Source: Bradyrhizobium cytisi
GTDB lineage: Bacteria > Pseudomonadota > Alphaproteobacteria > Rhizobiales > Xanthobacteraceae
Assembly: GCF_008123515.1 (NCBI RefSeq)
Contig: NZ_VSSR01000006.1
Coordinates: forward strand, 62,001 to 126,000
Length of the DNA: 64,000 nucleotides
Direction: 5' to 3'
Shown here: positions 43,823-51,493 of the stretch, piece after piece
Numbering within the stretch: position 1 is the stretch's first letter
Layout of the letters: every line of letters begins with the position of its first letter
Made by a program: the position numbers and the translations under genes
The notes under the pieces: model-generated
What the model was told of the DNA's origin: nothing
What the model saw: the letters and a program-made list of their open reading frames with translations, nothing else
Database searches by the model: none

Positions 43823-43962
43823 TTTGTCTCAGTTCAGCAACACTCGAGGTGTTCCGCTTGAAGGAACAGCATTTTAGACTCCACATGCATCGCAACCAGG
43901 GTCACTGTTCAAGGGCCGGGGCTGCGGCGGCGGTTTCAGAACCTAGCAATTTTGAGCCCGGC

Positions 43963-43989
43963 AGCCGCAGAGCGAAAATGCCTGCGGCT
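43963..43989 (-). terminator. Hairpin after the 81-aa gene, weak terminator candidate
   Basis: An 8-bp perfect stem (AGCCGCAG at 43963-43970 with its complement at 43982-43989), 28 bp beyond the stop of the gene at 44017. There is no T run in the direction of transcription, so it may only slow or stabilise the transcript. The 194-bp gap holds nothing else visible. Confidence 0.3.
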
Positions 43990-44016
43990 TTCTGCTGTCC
44001 ATTGCTTTCCGCACAA

Positions 44017-44262
44017 CTAAGTCCAGGCCCCGACGAGATCGTGGAGCGTCTGCCGCGGACCCTCCAGGCCGTTGGCAGCGGCGCTCGCAATGAGCGCGCG
44101 CAGATACGCTGCATCTGCTGCCTTGATCGCGGCATCATACGTCGGCCATGCAGCCGGCGTGTTGTTGTAGGCAGCCTTAGCCGCACCACCTGCCGTCTGC
44201 CGCGAACCTTCCGCGGCAACAATGTTGGCCTTGTGAGCGTTCTCCTGCGACGGTGACGTCAT
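44017..44262 (-). CDS. Hypothetical 81-aa Ala-rich protein
   Basis: 81 aa, soluble and helical, rich in Ala (AAYNNTPAAWPTYDAAIKAA; LRALIASAAANGLEGPRQTL). It follows the 74-aa gene by 12 bp in the leftward operon. No family was recognised; its size and composition are like accessory phage proteins. Confidence 0.55.
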   Translation of the reverse strand: MTSPSQENAHKANIVAAEGSRQTAGGAAKAAYNNTPAAWPTYDAAIKAADAAYLRALIASAAANGLEGPRQTLHDLVGAWT

Positions 44263-44274
44263 ATCTGATCCTCC

Positions 44275-44499
44275 CTAGGAAAGGCGAATGACAGTTGGCG
44301 GTTGGATATGTCGAAAGCCATCTGGCACTTCGGCATAGGCTTTCCGCAGCGCATACGCTTCTGCGGTGACCTCAGCAGTCTCGATACCCTTGTGTTTGCG
44401 CAGGCTCTTGATTGACTGGCATTCCGCTTGACTGAGAGACGCGACAATCGTTTTACGCGCGCCGGTGTCCTGGTGTTTGAATTCGCAATTGAAACGCAT
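44275..44499 (-). CDS. Hypothetical 74-aa protein
   Basis: 74 aa from ATG 44499, sharing one base with the stop of the upstream gene (TGATG). It starts MRFNCEFKHQDTGARKTIVA and continues with a helix (LSQAECQSIKSLRKHKGI), resembling small DNA-metabolism or tail-accessory proteins; no family is claimed. Confidence 0.6.
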   Translation of the reverse strand: MRFNCEFKHQDTGARKTIVASLSQAECQSIKSLRKHKGIETAEVTAEAYALRKAYAEVPDGFRHIQPPTVIRLS

Positions 44500-44984
44500 C
44501 AAGAATTCTCCTTTGGGCCTGTGGTGATGATGATGTTGGCGATTGCGAGCTGAGACCGCGCCTTTCGGTCACCGGACATCAGCTTCTTTGTCCACTCGGC
44601 GTCGGTCATCGCGTTCTGCTTCCATGACACGATCTTGTCGTAGAAGGCCTTCGGCGTTGACGCCGTGCCGTTGAGCGTGTCCTTGATCACATCGTCCGGC
44701 ATGCCGAGACCGCGCAGCATTTCCGCCGCGCCGATGTTCTGCAGGTGCTCGGCGTTCTGGATGACACCCGGCTGCAGCTTACCGGCGATTGCCATGTCGG
44801 TGCTGTCACCCGTGGCGGCATGGGCGTGGAGAGAATGAAATTCAGCGGTCTGCGCCGGCTGGCCCTGCAACAGCGCTGCCGTCCAGGCGGGATCCGCCTT
44901 CAGCGCGGTGAGTTTGGCCGCCGCATCGGCAGGCGTAGCGGGGACCGGGGAGCGGTCAGTGGATGGCGGTGAAGCGTCGGTCAT
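44499..44984 (-). CDS. Phage-type hypothetical protein, 161 aa
   Basis: 161 aa from ATG 44984 (ATGA overlap with the upstream gene). A Pro/Thr/Ala-rich head is followed by AAAKLTALKADPAWTAALLQ and a helical region, then IVSWKQNAMTDAEWTKKLMS and a short C-terminal end. The 'A..kL..LkaDpaW...LL.G' pattern recurs in small proteins of rhizobial prophages, usually near structural genes. Its function is unknown. Confidence 0.6.
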   Translation of the reverse strand: MTDASPPSTDRSPVPATPADAAAKLTALKADPAWTAALLQGQPAQTAEFHSLHAHAATGDSTDMAIAGKLQPGVIQNAEHLQNIGAAEMLRGLGMPDDVIKDTLNGTASTPKAFYDKIVSWKQNAMTDAEWTKKLMSGDRKARSQLAIANIIITTGPKENS

Positions 44985-45196
44985 GGTGCGAGCCTTTCCG
45001 GCATGGTGTTTACGTCCCTGACGCCAATCGCTTTGCACGCCTCGGCATAACGAGCGAGGGAGCCCTCGTTCTTCAGCGCAAACTGCAGGCCGCCGGAGAG
45101 TGGATGGCTGCAGTGACCGACGTCAGAAATGATGCAGCGTTGCGCGGTACATGCGGCCGGACAGGACGACCGCGTCATTCCTGTGAATTTCGTCAT
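44981..45196 (-). CDS. Hypothetical 71-aa Cys-containing protein
   Basis: 71 aa, linked by ATGA on both sides (starts inside the end of the 260-aa gene, ends inside the start of the 161-aa gene), which supports it despite its size. It has four Cys in the N-terminal 30 residues (SSCPAACTAQRC ... GHCSHPLSGG), then LQFALKNEGSLARYAEACKA. A metal-binding knuckle is possible. Confidence 0.55.
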   Translation of the reverse strand: MTKFTGMTRSSCPAACTAQRCIISDVGHCSHPLSGGLQFALKNEGSLARYAEACKAIGVRDVNTMPERLAP

Positions 45197-45975
45197 GCGG
45201 CATGCTTTCGGTCATCGGTGGAAATACCGGCGGCGCGCATCGCCTCATCGTTAAGCTTGTCGATCTGCTTGCTGATATCGGCCACGATCGCAGCGTCTGC
45301 ATCGCGCAACTCCTCGATACCCGGCCTGATGGCGCCAGCATTGCCGCGGAACTGCTCCGAAGAGGGCTTGGCAAAAGGCACCACAAATCTACCGACCCCG
45401 TCAGAGCGTTCGGGCGCCAATCGATAGAATTCCGCGAGGATCAGCCGTTCCAGTGTGCCGAAGGCAGGTCCGCCAAAACCTTCGCTGCCGATCGACATCA
45501 TCGGGACGGCCGTGCCTACCGGGACAGCGGCCAGCACCCGCAACGTCGCCTCGGAATATCGGCCGTAGGCTGCCGCCATCTCGGCCCCGGCCTTGAGCAC
45601 GACGTCCATCGCTTTCTCGCGCTCGGTCATCTCCTTCGTGAAGACCTCTAGCTGCTCACTGCGCATCCGCGTCGCGGCGGCAACCTGGTTTTTCCGGTCT
45701 AGCTTCTCGGCAAGGCGAAGAGCAGAACGAAGCTCATCTGCAGCGGTCTGCGCGGCAGCGATCTTGGCGCGATGGCCCGACAGCTTGTCGGCCGCGCCGG
45801 GCTTCCGCTCGGCCGCGTCCAGCGCATATTCCGCGACTTGCTCCTCGAGCTCGACCAACGCGCCGAGCGCGCACTCCAGCTTTTCCCGGACGGCGGGCGC
45901 GCGCTGCGCCGGCTGCTCGGGTTGCGGCAATTCATGAACTTCTTCAGCCTGCTGGCCGGGCTTCCCGCGGAACAT
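45193..45975 (-). CDS. Coiled-coil protein, 260 aa, phage-type
   Basis: 260 aa from ATG 45975. Most of residues 35-150 is charged helix (LECALGALVELEEQVAEYAL; LRSALRLAEKLDRKNQVAAA) predicted to form a long coiled coil. A Pro/Gly-containing middle (SIGSEGFGGPAFGTLERLIL) and a C-terminal helix follow. The shape suggests a scaffold- or chaperone-like protein, but no motif proves it. Confidence 0.6.
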   Translation of the reverse strand: MFRGKPGQQAEEVHELPQPEQPAQRAPAVREKLECALGALVELEEQVAEYALDAAERKPGAADKLSGHRAKIAAAQTAADELRSALRLAEKLDRKNQVAAATRMRSEQLEVFTKEMTEREKAMDVVLKAGAEMAAAYGRYSEATLRVLAAVPVGTAVPMMSIGSEGFGGPAFGTLERLILAEFYRLAPERSDGVGRFVVPFAKPSSEQFRGNAGAIRPGIEELRDADAAIVADISKQIDKLNDEAMRAAGISTDDRKHAA

Positions 45976-45986
45976 CGTCAAAATCC

Positions 45987-46160
45987 TCACGCTGCTTCGC
46001 TGCTGCGGTGCTGCTCCGGCTGAGAGGCCGCAGCGACAGCGTCCTCTAGCCGGCACCGGATCCAGTCGGAGACCGTGCGCCGTTCGCGCGCAGCCAGATC
46101 CTTCATGCGCTGCTCAAGATCAGGTCCGATCCGTGCGCCAATCATCTTCGTGTTTGCCAT
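45987..46160 (-). CDS. Ribbon-helix-helix (Arc/CopG-type) DNA-binding protein, 57 aa
   Basis: 57 aa from ATG 46160. It begins MANTKMIGARIGPDLEQRMK, a beta strand followed by a helix, then ARERRTVSDWIRCRLEDAV, the second helix of an Arc/MetJ fold. It overlaps the end of the XRE-like gene by 41 bp and ends 12 bp before the coiled-coil gene. It is the second regulator at the head of the leftward operon and probably controls it together with the XRE-like protein. Confidence 0.65.
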   Translation of the reverse strand: MANTKMIGARIGPDLEQRMKDLAARERRTVSDWIRCRLEDAVAAASQPEQHRSSEAA

Positions 46161-46557
46161 CGTTGGCCTCTGTCAGGTTCGTGCTGGCACCATCCGGCAT
46201 GATTTGCGGATCGCTAGCAACGCACCACAATGTTTCCGCTGGTGCCGCCGGAGCCGCTGGCTTCTGCTTCGTCGGACGTCGCTTGCGAGGCCGCCAGCGC
46301 GCGCGCACGCGCTCGGCTTGCTCCTGGTCCTCCATGATCACGGCAAACCCGATACGCAGCCCCAGGGCGTCCAGAACGGCCTTGAGCGACATTTCGCCAA
46401 AGCCCCTCACCGGTGGGTCCGAAAGCAATTTAGAAACATAGCCGTTCTGGAGGCCTGTGATGCAGTCGAGCAGGTCATGGGATAAGTCGAGTTCGTCCCG
46501 CCGCTCCCGCACGACTTGGAGCAGCTGCTCACGTGATCCGATTAAACGCGGCTTCAT
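46120..46557 (-). CDS. XRE-like helix-turn-helix regulator, 145 aa
   Basis: 145 aa from ATG 46557. Residues 5-70 fit a phage-repressor-type HTH (SREQLLQVVRERRDELDLSH ... GLQNGYVSKLLSDPP) followed by VLDALGLRIGFAVIMED, the dimer-forming part of XRE regulators. The C-terminal 70 residues are basic and low in structure. It is the first gene of the leftward operon, with an otherwise empty 580-bp control region upstream. Confidence 0.7.
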   Translation of the reverse strand: MKPRLIGSREQLLQVVRERRDELDLSHDLLDCITGLQNGYVSKLLSDPPVRGFGEMSLKAVLDALGLRIGFAVIMEDQEQAERVRARWRPRKRRPTKQKPAAPAAPAETLWCVASDPQIMPDGASTNLTEANDGKHEDDWRTDRT

Positions 46558-46882
46558 GTTCAGCAATGTTCGACAAGGTTTTCGGAGACGAAGCCGCCAT
46601 TTTTTTTGGAGGCCGCCGCGAAATCGGGATGGGACGTCGATATCCAGCACGGTGCTGGTTTTTCCCCCCACCCCCCTCGATCCCAAAGGGGACCCAGGCC
46701 GATCTTGGCCATTTTGGTACGTTCAGCCGTTTCGCCAGCGGTCGACCGCCTCGCGCGTGCAGGCGTCAGCTTCCAAGAGTGTTGAAGTTCATGAGAGAGC
46801 GCGCGCGAAAACCCCTTTCCATGATTTTCAGTCACGGAGTCGGACGGCCTATTTGCCTGTGTTCGCTGTGCTTTTGTGTTCT

Positions 46883-47032
46883 CTACGCTGGTGTGTCTGC
46901 ACGGTGTCTGCGAAAGAAGCTGCGATCGGTGCGAAAGTAACGCGTAACGCGTTCGACCATGACGGCGGATAATACAGGGCCGATCTGCACCGCCCACGGC
47001 GTTACCACATGCATGGTGCGAACGAGGTCCAT
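46883..47032 (-). CDS. Possible 49-aa protein in the control region
   Basis: ATG at 47032 with AGAGGA 7 bp upstream; 49 residues including a hydrophobic start (MHVVTPWAVQIGPVLSAVMV) and a basic end (RYFRTDRSFFRRHRADTP). The frame crosses both the GTGTCTGCA pair and the 15-bp palindrome, so it may only be chance. The rest of 46558-47139 contains short T and C homopolymers near 46601 and 46662 and no other convincing gene. Confidence 0.3.
   Translation of the reverse strand: MDLVRTMHVVTPWAVQIGPVLSAVMVERVTRYFRTDRSFFRRHRADTPA
46893..46912 (+). promoter_or_regulatory. Mid-element copy of the arm-type site pair
   Basis: GTGTCTGCA at 46893-46901 and GTGTCTGCG at 46904-46912, again 11 bp apart, as next to attL and attR. 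It lies 336 bp upstream of the XRE-like gene, so the site-binding protein may also control that operon. Confidence 0.5.
46939..46953. promoter_or_regulatory. 15-bp palindrome, operator candidate
   Basis: AACGCGTAACGCGTT is perfectly symmetric about its central A. It lies in the control region between the replication genes and the leftward operon, 27 bp from the GTGTCTGCA pair. It is a plausible binding site for the XRE-like or Arc-like regulator. Confidence 0.45.
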
Positions 47033-47139
47033 CTGCCGTCCTCTTCCCTTCCTCTCTTCCGGGTCGCGGCAACGCTCGGCCGCCCAAGGCCGAAAGCGGA
47101 GCCTGCGATCCGCTGGGGGTATGGGGGCAAACGTGCAGG

Positions 47140-47237
47140 GTGATCGCAACGGATAGAAGGCCGATAGAAGGGTGATCGATAGGGTGATCGCAGGCGGATC
47201 GCAGGGTGTTCTGAGCGGATCGCAGGCGGATAGAAGG
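47140..47237. repeat. Tandem array of about nine 11-bp repeats, putative iteron origin
   Basis: Back-to-back units at 47140, 47150, 47161, 47172 (12 bp), 47184, 47195, 47206 (degenerate), 47216 and 47227. The consensus is (C/G)(G/T)GAT(C/A)G(C/A)AGG, typically CGGATCGCAGG or CGGATAGAAGG. The 11-bp period is one helical turn and not a multiple of three, so it is not protein-driven. The array ends 5 bp from the stop of the RepA-type ATPase gene, the place where Rep-bound origins sit in SaPI-type satellites. Confidence 0.75.
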
Positions 47238-47242
47238 CATGG

Positions 47243-48478
47243 TCAGGCTTTCCGGGCGATGCATTTGGTACCCTTCGACTTTGGACCATAGGGAATGTTT
47301 TCGATGGTGCCGGCGGCGAACAGGCGCTCTTGGGCGGCTTGGAATGCTCGCCAGGTGAGGCCGCCGGCTTGCGGCATGGCGGCGAAAGTCTTGGGTGCGT
47401 AGCCGCGTCCTGGGGCGTGACAGACGTGACGGCCCTGCCCCGTTATGGCGTCGAGACATTCGAGGTAGCGCTGTTCGGCGCTGGTGTTGGCCGCGGCCTG
47501 GTGCGGCGCGCTGGCGGTGCCCTCGATCACGAAAGAGCCATCTTCCCATTGCAGCCTGACCTTCTCGCCGGCGGGGCCATAGTTCAGCTTCTTCACCTCG
47601 AGCACGCGGCCGGTGCTGCCGTCCTCACCGTCGACGCTTTCGAGGTGCAGCCTCGCCCGGGTGGCGTTCTGCCAATCCATGCTGCCACCACGGCCTGTTC
47701 CGCTGGTGATCCCGGACAGGCTGGGGTGATCGAGCAGCAGGATGGCGCAGTCGACCTGCCGGGCTAGCGTCCGGAACAGGCCAACGAACGTGCGGGCGTG
47801 CACGCGGTCATTCTGGTTGCCGCCGAACGTGGCCGCGACGCTGTCGACAACCATTAACGCGGGCCGGATATCGCGCGCCGCGGCCGCCAGCGATGCAAAC
47901 AACGGCGTCGGCGCCATGGTACCGTCGCGCTGTGCAATGCCGAGCAGGCACGCGTCCGGATCGGCGAAGTGAAAATGCAGCCGATCAAGGTCCCCGGGCT
48001 CGAGGCCACGTTTGCGCGCGACGCGATGCAGGCGCCGGCGCATCTCGGCCTGCGGCTCCTCACCGCTGAAAAAGATCACCGGGCCAGATTCCGCCACCGT
48101 CCCCAGCCAGTCGCCGAGGCTACGCTCTACCGCGAGGGCAAGCTGCAGCGCCACGGTGGTTTTGCCGCCGCCACCATCGCCGGACAGGATCGTGACATCG
48201 CCGGCGGGGATCCGGTTCGTTGCCAGCCAGCGCATCGGCTCGAGCGGCACGCCGCGCCAGGCCGGCGGTGTTACCAGCGCCAAACTCGCGGGCGTCGCCG
48301 ACGGTTCCTCGATCCGCTCTTCGTTCGCGCCGTCCGGAATTCTGTCGTACGGCGGCACGGCACCGTATGCATCAAACAATGCGACCGGCGTCGGCTCCTC
48401 CGACGGAGCCATACCGCGCGTATAGCCGAGGTCTTCGAACACTTGGAGTGCCATAGCTCTATTGGCGGGGCTCAACAT
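47243..48478 (-). CDS. RepA-like hexameric helicase-type AAA ATPase
   Basis: 411 aa from ATG 48478, sharing one base with the previous stop (TGATG). Walker A is SGDGGGGKTT at residues 99-108 and Walker B PALMVVDS around 207-213, followed by ILLLDHPSLSG and SMDWQNATRARLHLE, the order of the RSF1010 RepA / AAA_25 family. The C-terminal 80 residues contain a winged-helix-like part. RepA-type proteins unwind origins in plasmids and islands. The adjoining 11-bp array is its likely substrate. Confidence 0.82.
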   Translation of the reverse strand: MLSPANRAMALQVFEDLGYTRGMAPSEEPTPVALFDAYGAVPPYDRIPDGANEERIEEPSATPASLALVTPPAWRGVPLEPMRWLATNRIPAGDVTILSGDGGGGKTTVALQLALAVERSLGDWLGTVAESGPVIFFSGEEPQAEMRRRLHRVARKRGLEPGDLDRLHFHFADPDACLLGIAQRDGTMAPTPLFASLAAAARDIRPALMVVDSVAATFGGNQNDRVHARTFVGLFRTLARQVDCAILLLDHPSLSGITSGTGRGGSMDWQNATRARLHLESVDGEDGSTGRVLEVKKLNYGPAGEKVRLQWEDGSFVIEGTASAPHQAAANTSAEQRYLECLDAITGQGRHVCHAPGRGYAPKTFAAMPQAGGLTWRAFQAAQERLFAAGTIENIPYGPKSKGTKCIARKA

Positions 48479-48927
48479 CAAGCGGCCTCCTCCAGCGTCC
48501 CGATGAGCGATGACGCGTCGTCCGGGTGATTGCGCAGCCAAGCTGCAAGCCGCTCGGGATCGCCGAGGCTCAGCACAAAGTGAAATGCGTCGACGGTCGC
48601 CTGAGCTGTGCGATACGATGGCTTCTCGATCCGCGCGGTCTGCTGCACCGGCGGCAGTTCGCCCGTCCAGCGCCATGCGTCTCGCAGATCGGCCAATTCC
48701 CACTGCATCACCAATTGCGGCGCGTAGTCGGATGGCAACTCCTCAGCCGGCGCGAAAGCCTCGCTCATAAGGCGCTGCACCTCGTCCTGCCCGAGTTCAT
48801 CGACGTAGCCGGCAAGCTCGGCGATCTGTTTCAGGTTGTCTACCGCGATGTGCTTGTCGACCCATCCCTCGTCGACAAACCAGCGTTGCGAGGCGCAGCA
48901 TTCGCCAAATTCCTCGGCCGCGCTCAT
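48478..48927 (-). CDS. Hypothetical 149-aa protein of the replication module
   Basis: 149 aa from ATG 48927 (ATGA overlap with the PC4-like gene) ending one base into the RepA-type gene. It is acidic and helical (KQIAELAGYVDELGQDEVQR; APQLVMQWELADLRDAWRWT; DPERLAAWLRNHPDDASSLI). No family was recognised. Coupling on both sides suggests a helper of the ATPase. Confidence 0.6.
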   Translation of the reverse strand: MSAAEEFGECCASQRWFVDEGWVDKHIAVDNLKQIAELAGYVDELGQDEVQRLMSEAFAPAEELPSDYAPQLVMQWELADLRDAWRWTGELPPVQQTARIEKPSYRTAQATVDAFHFVLSLGDPERLAAWLRNHPDDASSLIGTLEEAA

Positions 48928-49211
48928 TCGGTTTCGCCCCCGTCGAGCAAGCCGAGTTCCTGGGCCTTGGCCAGCGCCTTGTTGATCGCCTTGGCGAGGT
49001 CGGGAAGCCTGTTCACCGCCATTGTGACGCCCTTCACTGTGGCGACGTTCGCTCCTGCCTTGTTCATGGCGAACAACCGCACGTCGACCACATTGATCGG
49101 GTCCTTGCCGGCAGGCGTGAAAGCCTGAAGCGTCACCGCGACAACGTCCTTGCGACGGTTTTTGAAGAAGCGGAAAGGGATCGGCTCGATGATCGTGCTG
49201 GATTTTGCCAT
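48924..49211 (-). CDS. PC4-like single-strand DNA-binding protein candidate
   Basis: 95 aa from ATG 49211. IIEPIPFRFFKNRRKDVVAV, DVRLFAMNKAGANVATVKGV and TMAVNRLPDLAKAINKAL follow the strand-strand-helix pattern of the PC4/YdbC C-terminal domain ('dvRxf...G...ptkkGitl'), which binds single-stranded DNA. It sits between the AlpA-like and RepA-type genes, so an ssDNA role in element replication is plausible. The match was made by eye and is not close. Confidence 0.55.
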   Translation of the reverse strand: MAKSSTIIEPIPFRFFKNRRKDVVAVTLQAFTPAGKDPINVVDVRLFAMNKAGANVATVKGVTMAVNRLPDLAKAINKALAKAQELGLLDGGETE

Positions 49212-49213
49212 GA

Positions 49214-49429
49214 TCAAGCCGCGCTCTCTTGAGAGAGCAGCCACTTCTCGACGCTCGACGCGCGGTAGACCACGTCACGGCCAATCCGCGTCGCCGGCGG
49301 CCCCTTGCCATCTTTCTCCCAAGCGATCAGTGTGAATTCGCTATAGGGCCGGCCGCGCAAGCGCGTACCCAACTCTTTCGCAAGCTGCTTGCGAGGAATG
49401 TAGTTCGTTGCAATTTCGGTGGTTGCCAT
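49214..49429 (-). CDS. AlpA-like excisionase / helix-turn-helix protein, 71 aa
   Basis: 71 aa from ATG 49429. ATNYIPRKQLAKELG, then RPYSEFTLIAWEKDGKGPPA and TRIGRDVVYRASSVEKWLLS give the MerR-like winged HTH of AlpA/Xis proteins, where a 'grxvyrxssvxxWL' end is typical. In P4-like and satellite elements AlpA activates integrase or promotes excision. It begins 105 bp from the end of the integrase-coupled gene; that gap holds nothing visible. Confidence 0.75.
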   Translation of the reverse strand: MATTEIATNYIPRKQLAKELGTRLRGRPYSEFTLIAWEKDGKGPPATRIGRDVVYRASSVEKWLLSQESAA

Positions 49430-49533
49430 GTGCGTCTCGCCTCGTCTGGTTGACGATGGCGAGAATGGCGATGCTTCGCGGCCAGTGCACGAGACAACGA
49501 AGACATGTCGCCGATGTCGCGAATGTCTTGACG

Positions 49534-50082
49534 CTATTTGGCCCGGCCGGCCGCTCTCAGGATTGTCTTGTCGCTCATCTTCGCGGCGGCGGGACGATGC
49601 GCCTTCAGCCATGCCGACAGCTTTGCCGCAACGGCACCGTTTGGCATTTCGAGGACGTCGGGCACCCCCATCGGGAAGCAGGCTTTGATGGCCTCCTCTG
49701 CCGCGCGGCCCTGCGCGCGCTGCTTCGTGGTCTTACCTTCGCCGCGCACCACCTTGTTGTCCGCGTGTTTGCGGTCAAGCCAATCGATTAGATCGTGCTC
49801 GCTGATCGTTTCGCCGTTGCGAGGCTCCTGCGCCAGATTGTGAACGATCAACTTGCCGTCGGCGTCTATCCCGTGAATGCTGCGCGCGGGTGGCCGGAAG
49901 TCTGTTCCTATTAAGCCATCATCAGCGATCAGCAGCACCGCATCAGGATCCGCCGGCCGTGCGCGCACTTCCCCCGAGGCGCGTGCATCCCGAAGGATCT
50001 TTTGTGAATGGCCCTCACTGCCGCCGAGGCGCTGGCGGACAAGCGCAACCGCCTGCCCAGTCGTCAACCATCGTTCGGTCAT
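49534..50082 (-). CDS. Hypothetical protein coupled to the integrase, 182 aa
   Basis: 182 aa from ATG 50082, overlapping the integrase stop (ATGA). The first 45 residues (WLTTGQAVALVRQRLGG ... ILRDARASGEVRAR) resemble a MerR/AlpA-type HTH. A linker follows, then ISEHDLIDWLDRKHADNK and a basic C-terminal half ending AAKMSDKTILRAAGRAK. It is probably DNA-binding and may assist recombination. No family was recognised. Confidence 0.62.
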   Translation of the reverse strand: MTERWLTTGQAVALVRQRLGGSEGHSQKILRDARASGEVRARPADPDAVLLIADDGLIGTDFRPPARSIHGIDADGKLIVHNLAQEPRNGETISEHDLIDWLDRKHADNKVVRGEGKTTKQRAQGRAAEEAIKACFPMGVPDVLEMPNGAVAAKLSAWLKAHRPAAAKMSDKTILRAAGRAK

Positions 50083-51461
50083 GCCTGCACCCGTCGCGCT
50101 GCGAGTTCTTCAACGTTGGCGGTTGGGCTCAGAATTTTATCGACAAGCGATGCCAGCGCCTCGAATGCCGCACGCTTCTCGTCGAGGTAGGCATAGCGGT
50201 CATAGACGCCGCGAACGCCGCCAATGACGTGCCCAAGGCAGCGCTCGGCATGATCGGCCGAGACACCGGCACGCGACATGAGCGAACGCCCCGTCCGACG
50301 GAGGTCATGCAGCACCCAATGCGGCATAGGCTCGCGACCGGCCTCAGCGCGGACCTTCGCGATTGCCTTGTCGAGCTCGCGCTTGGCCTTGCTGAAACCG
50401 CTGAAGCCCTTGGCGCCCTGGGTCGTTGTGAAGATGAACCAGGAATTGCCGTTTGCGCCCGCGGGCTTCTCCCCGATCAACTCGCGCGCGGCCGCGCTGA
50501 GCGGGATGATGTGGTCAATGCCGGTCTTGTAGCGGTCGGCCGGAATCGTCCAGTCGTCGCCGTCGAGCTCGCTGGAATGCATCAGCGCGGCTTCGGTGCG
50601 CCGGGTGGTCGTCAGGAGGAGCGACTTGACGAACCGTGGGTAGCAGGCCGGCACATTCTCGACGAGGTCGAGCGCCGTCCATAGGTCGCGGAGCTGATCG
50701 TCTGCGAGAACGCGGTCTCGCGAGTTGGTGCCAACCTGCCGGATTCCCTTCACGATGGGATTGGTGAAGTCCTCTTCGCGCGCCTGGAACCAATTGAATG
50801 CCTTGCGGAGGTAGGCGAGCGTCCGGTCGGCCATGACGGGCCCGTTCTCATCCTCGATCTCGTCGAGCATGTCGACGACGTGGGAACGGCGCAGCCGCCC
50901 TTCCCCGAATACTGGCAAGTCCCCAATGTCGGGAGCGACGAGGCGCCGGAACGTGCTCGCGTATTGGTCCGCGCTCTTCAGCTGCGCTTCCTTGCGGCAG
51001 TAGCGGTCGACGAACATGTCCAGCAAGCCGGGGTGTTTCTGCTCGCGATCGGCCTCGTCCGCATCGGGATCGAATGCGCCGCCGATCTTGAGGCCGTCGA
51101 GTTTGTCGCCGTCCTGCAAGCGCCGCGTGCGCTCCGGTCGGGGATCCTCGCGGTTGCCCTTGGTGAAGTCCTTCACCAGCCGGTCGGCCTTCACGATCGC
51201 GTCCCTCACGGTTAGCGATCCGCCCTGCGCGTTTGCGTCCCACCGGCCGAGCGTTTCGAGATAGCCCTTCCCGTCCTTTCGGTGGAACAGCACGAAGGCC
51301 TTTGTGCCGGCGGCGGTCACGCGGACTGCAAAGCCCGCCGGCGCCTTCTTGCCCTGGAGCGTCGCGCCGCTGAAATAGTGCAGCGTGCTCGCTCTCGGCT
51401 TGCCGTGCTGGTCGAGCTTCGGTTCGAGCCCGGCCACGATCTTTTCGCTGATGCTCTGCAT
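50079..51461 (-). CDS. int: Tyrosine site-specific integrase (P4-like)
   Basis: 460 aa from ATG 51461. An N-terminal DUF4102-type arm-binding domain (HYFSGATLQGKKAPAGFAVR), a core-binding SAM-like domain, and a catalytic domain with Arg at about 287 (LTTTRRTEAAL), His385 and Arg388 (LHDLRRTG), His411 (LGHVIGG) and Tyr420 (VYDRYAY) complete the R-H-R-H-Y set, so it should be active. It lies 172 bp from attR. The GTGTCTGCA pair at 51474-51493 is just upstream of its start, suggesting that it represses itself when bound. Confidence 0.95.
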   Translation of the reverse strand: MQSISEKIVAGLEPKLDQHGKPRASTLHYFSGATLQGKKAPAGFAVRVTAAGTKAFVLFHRKDGKGYLETLGRWDANAQGGSLTVRDAIVKADRLVKDFTKGNREDPRPERTRRLQDGDKLDGLKIGGAFDPDADEADREQKHPGLLDMFVDRYCRKEAQLKSADQYASTFRRLVAPDIGDLPVFGEGRLRRSHVVDMLDEIEDENGPVMADRTLAYLRKAFNWFQAREEDFTNPIVKGIRQVGTNSRDRVLADDQLRDLWTALDLVENVPACYPRFVKSLLLTTTRRTEAALMHSSELDGDDWTIPADRYKTGIDHIIPLSAAARELIGEKPAGANGNSWFIFTTTQGAKGFSGFSKAKRELDKAIAKVRAEAGREPMPHWVLHDLRRTGRSLMSRAGVSADHAERCLGHVIGGVRGVYDRYAYLDEKRAAFEALASLVDKILSPTANVEELAARRVQA

Positions 51462-51473
51462 TGTCCGCCGCCC

Positions 51474-51493
51474 GTGTCTGCAATATGTCTGCA
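51474..51493 (+). promoter_or_regulatory. Candidate arm-type site pair (attR side, int promoter)
   Basis: GTGTCTGCA at 51474-51482 and ATGTCTGCA at 51485-51493, again 11 bp apart, immediately upstream of int. A further single copy in inverse orientation, CGCAGACAC, lies at 51579-51587. The remainder of 51495-51632 shows nothing else. Confidence 0.6.

Noticed and set aside
46560..47549. Long minus-strand frame over the 11-bp repeats and control region
   Set aside because: It overlaps the RepA-type gene in another frame and consists of low-complexity Arg/Pro/Ser; the 11-bp period does not fit codons.
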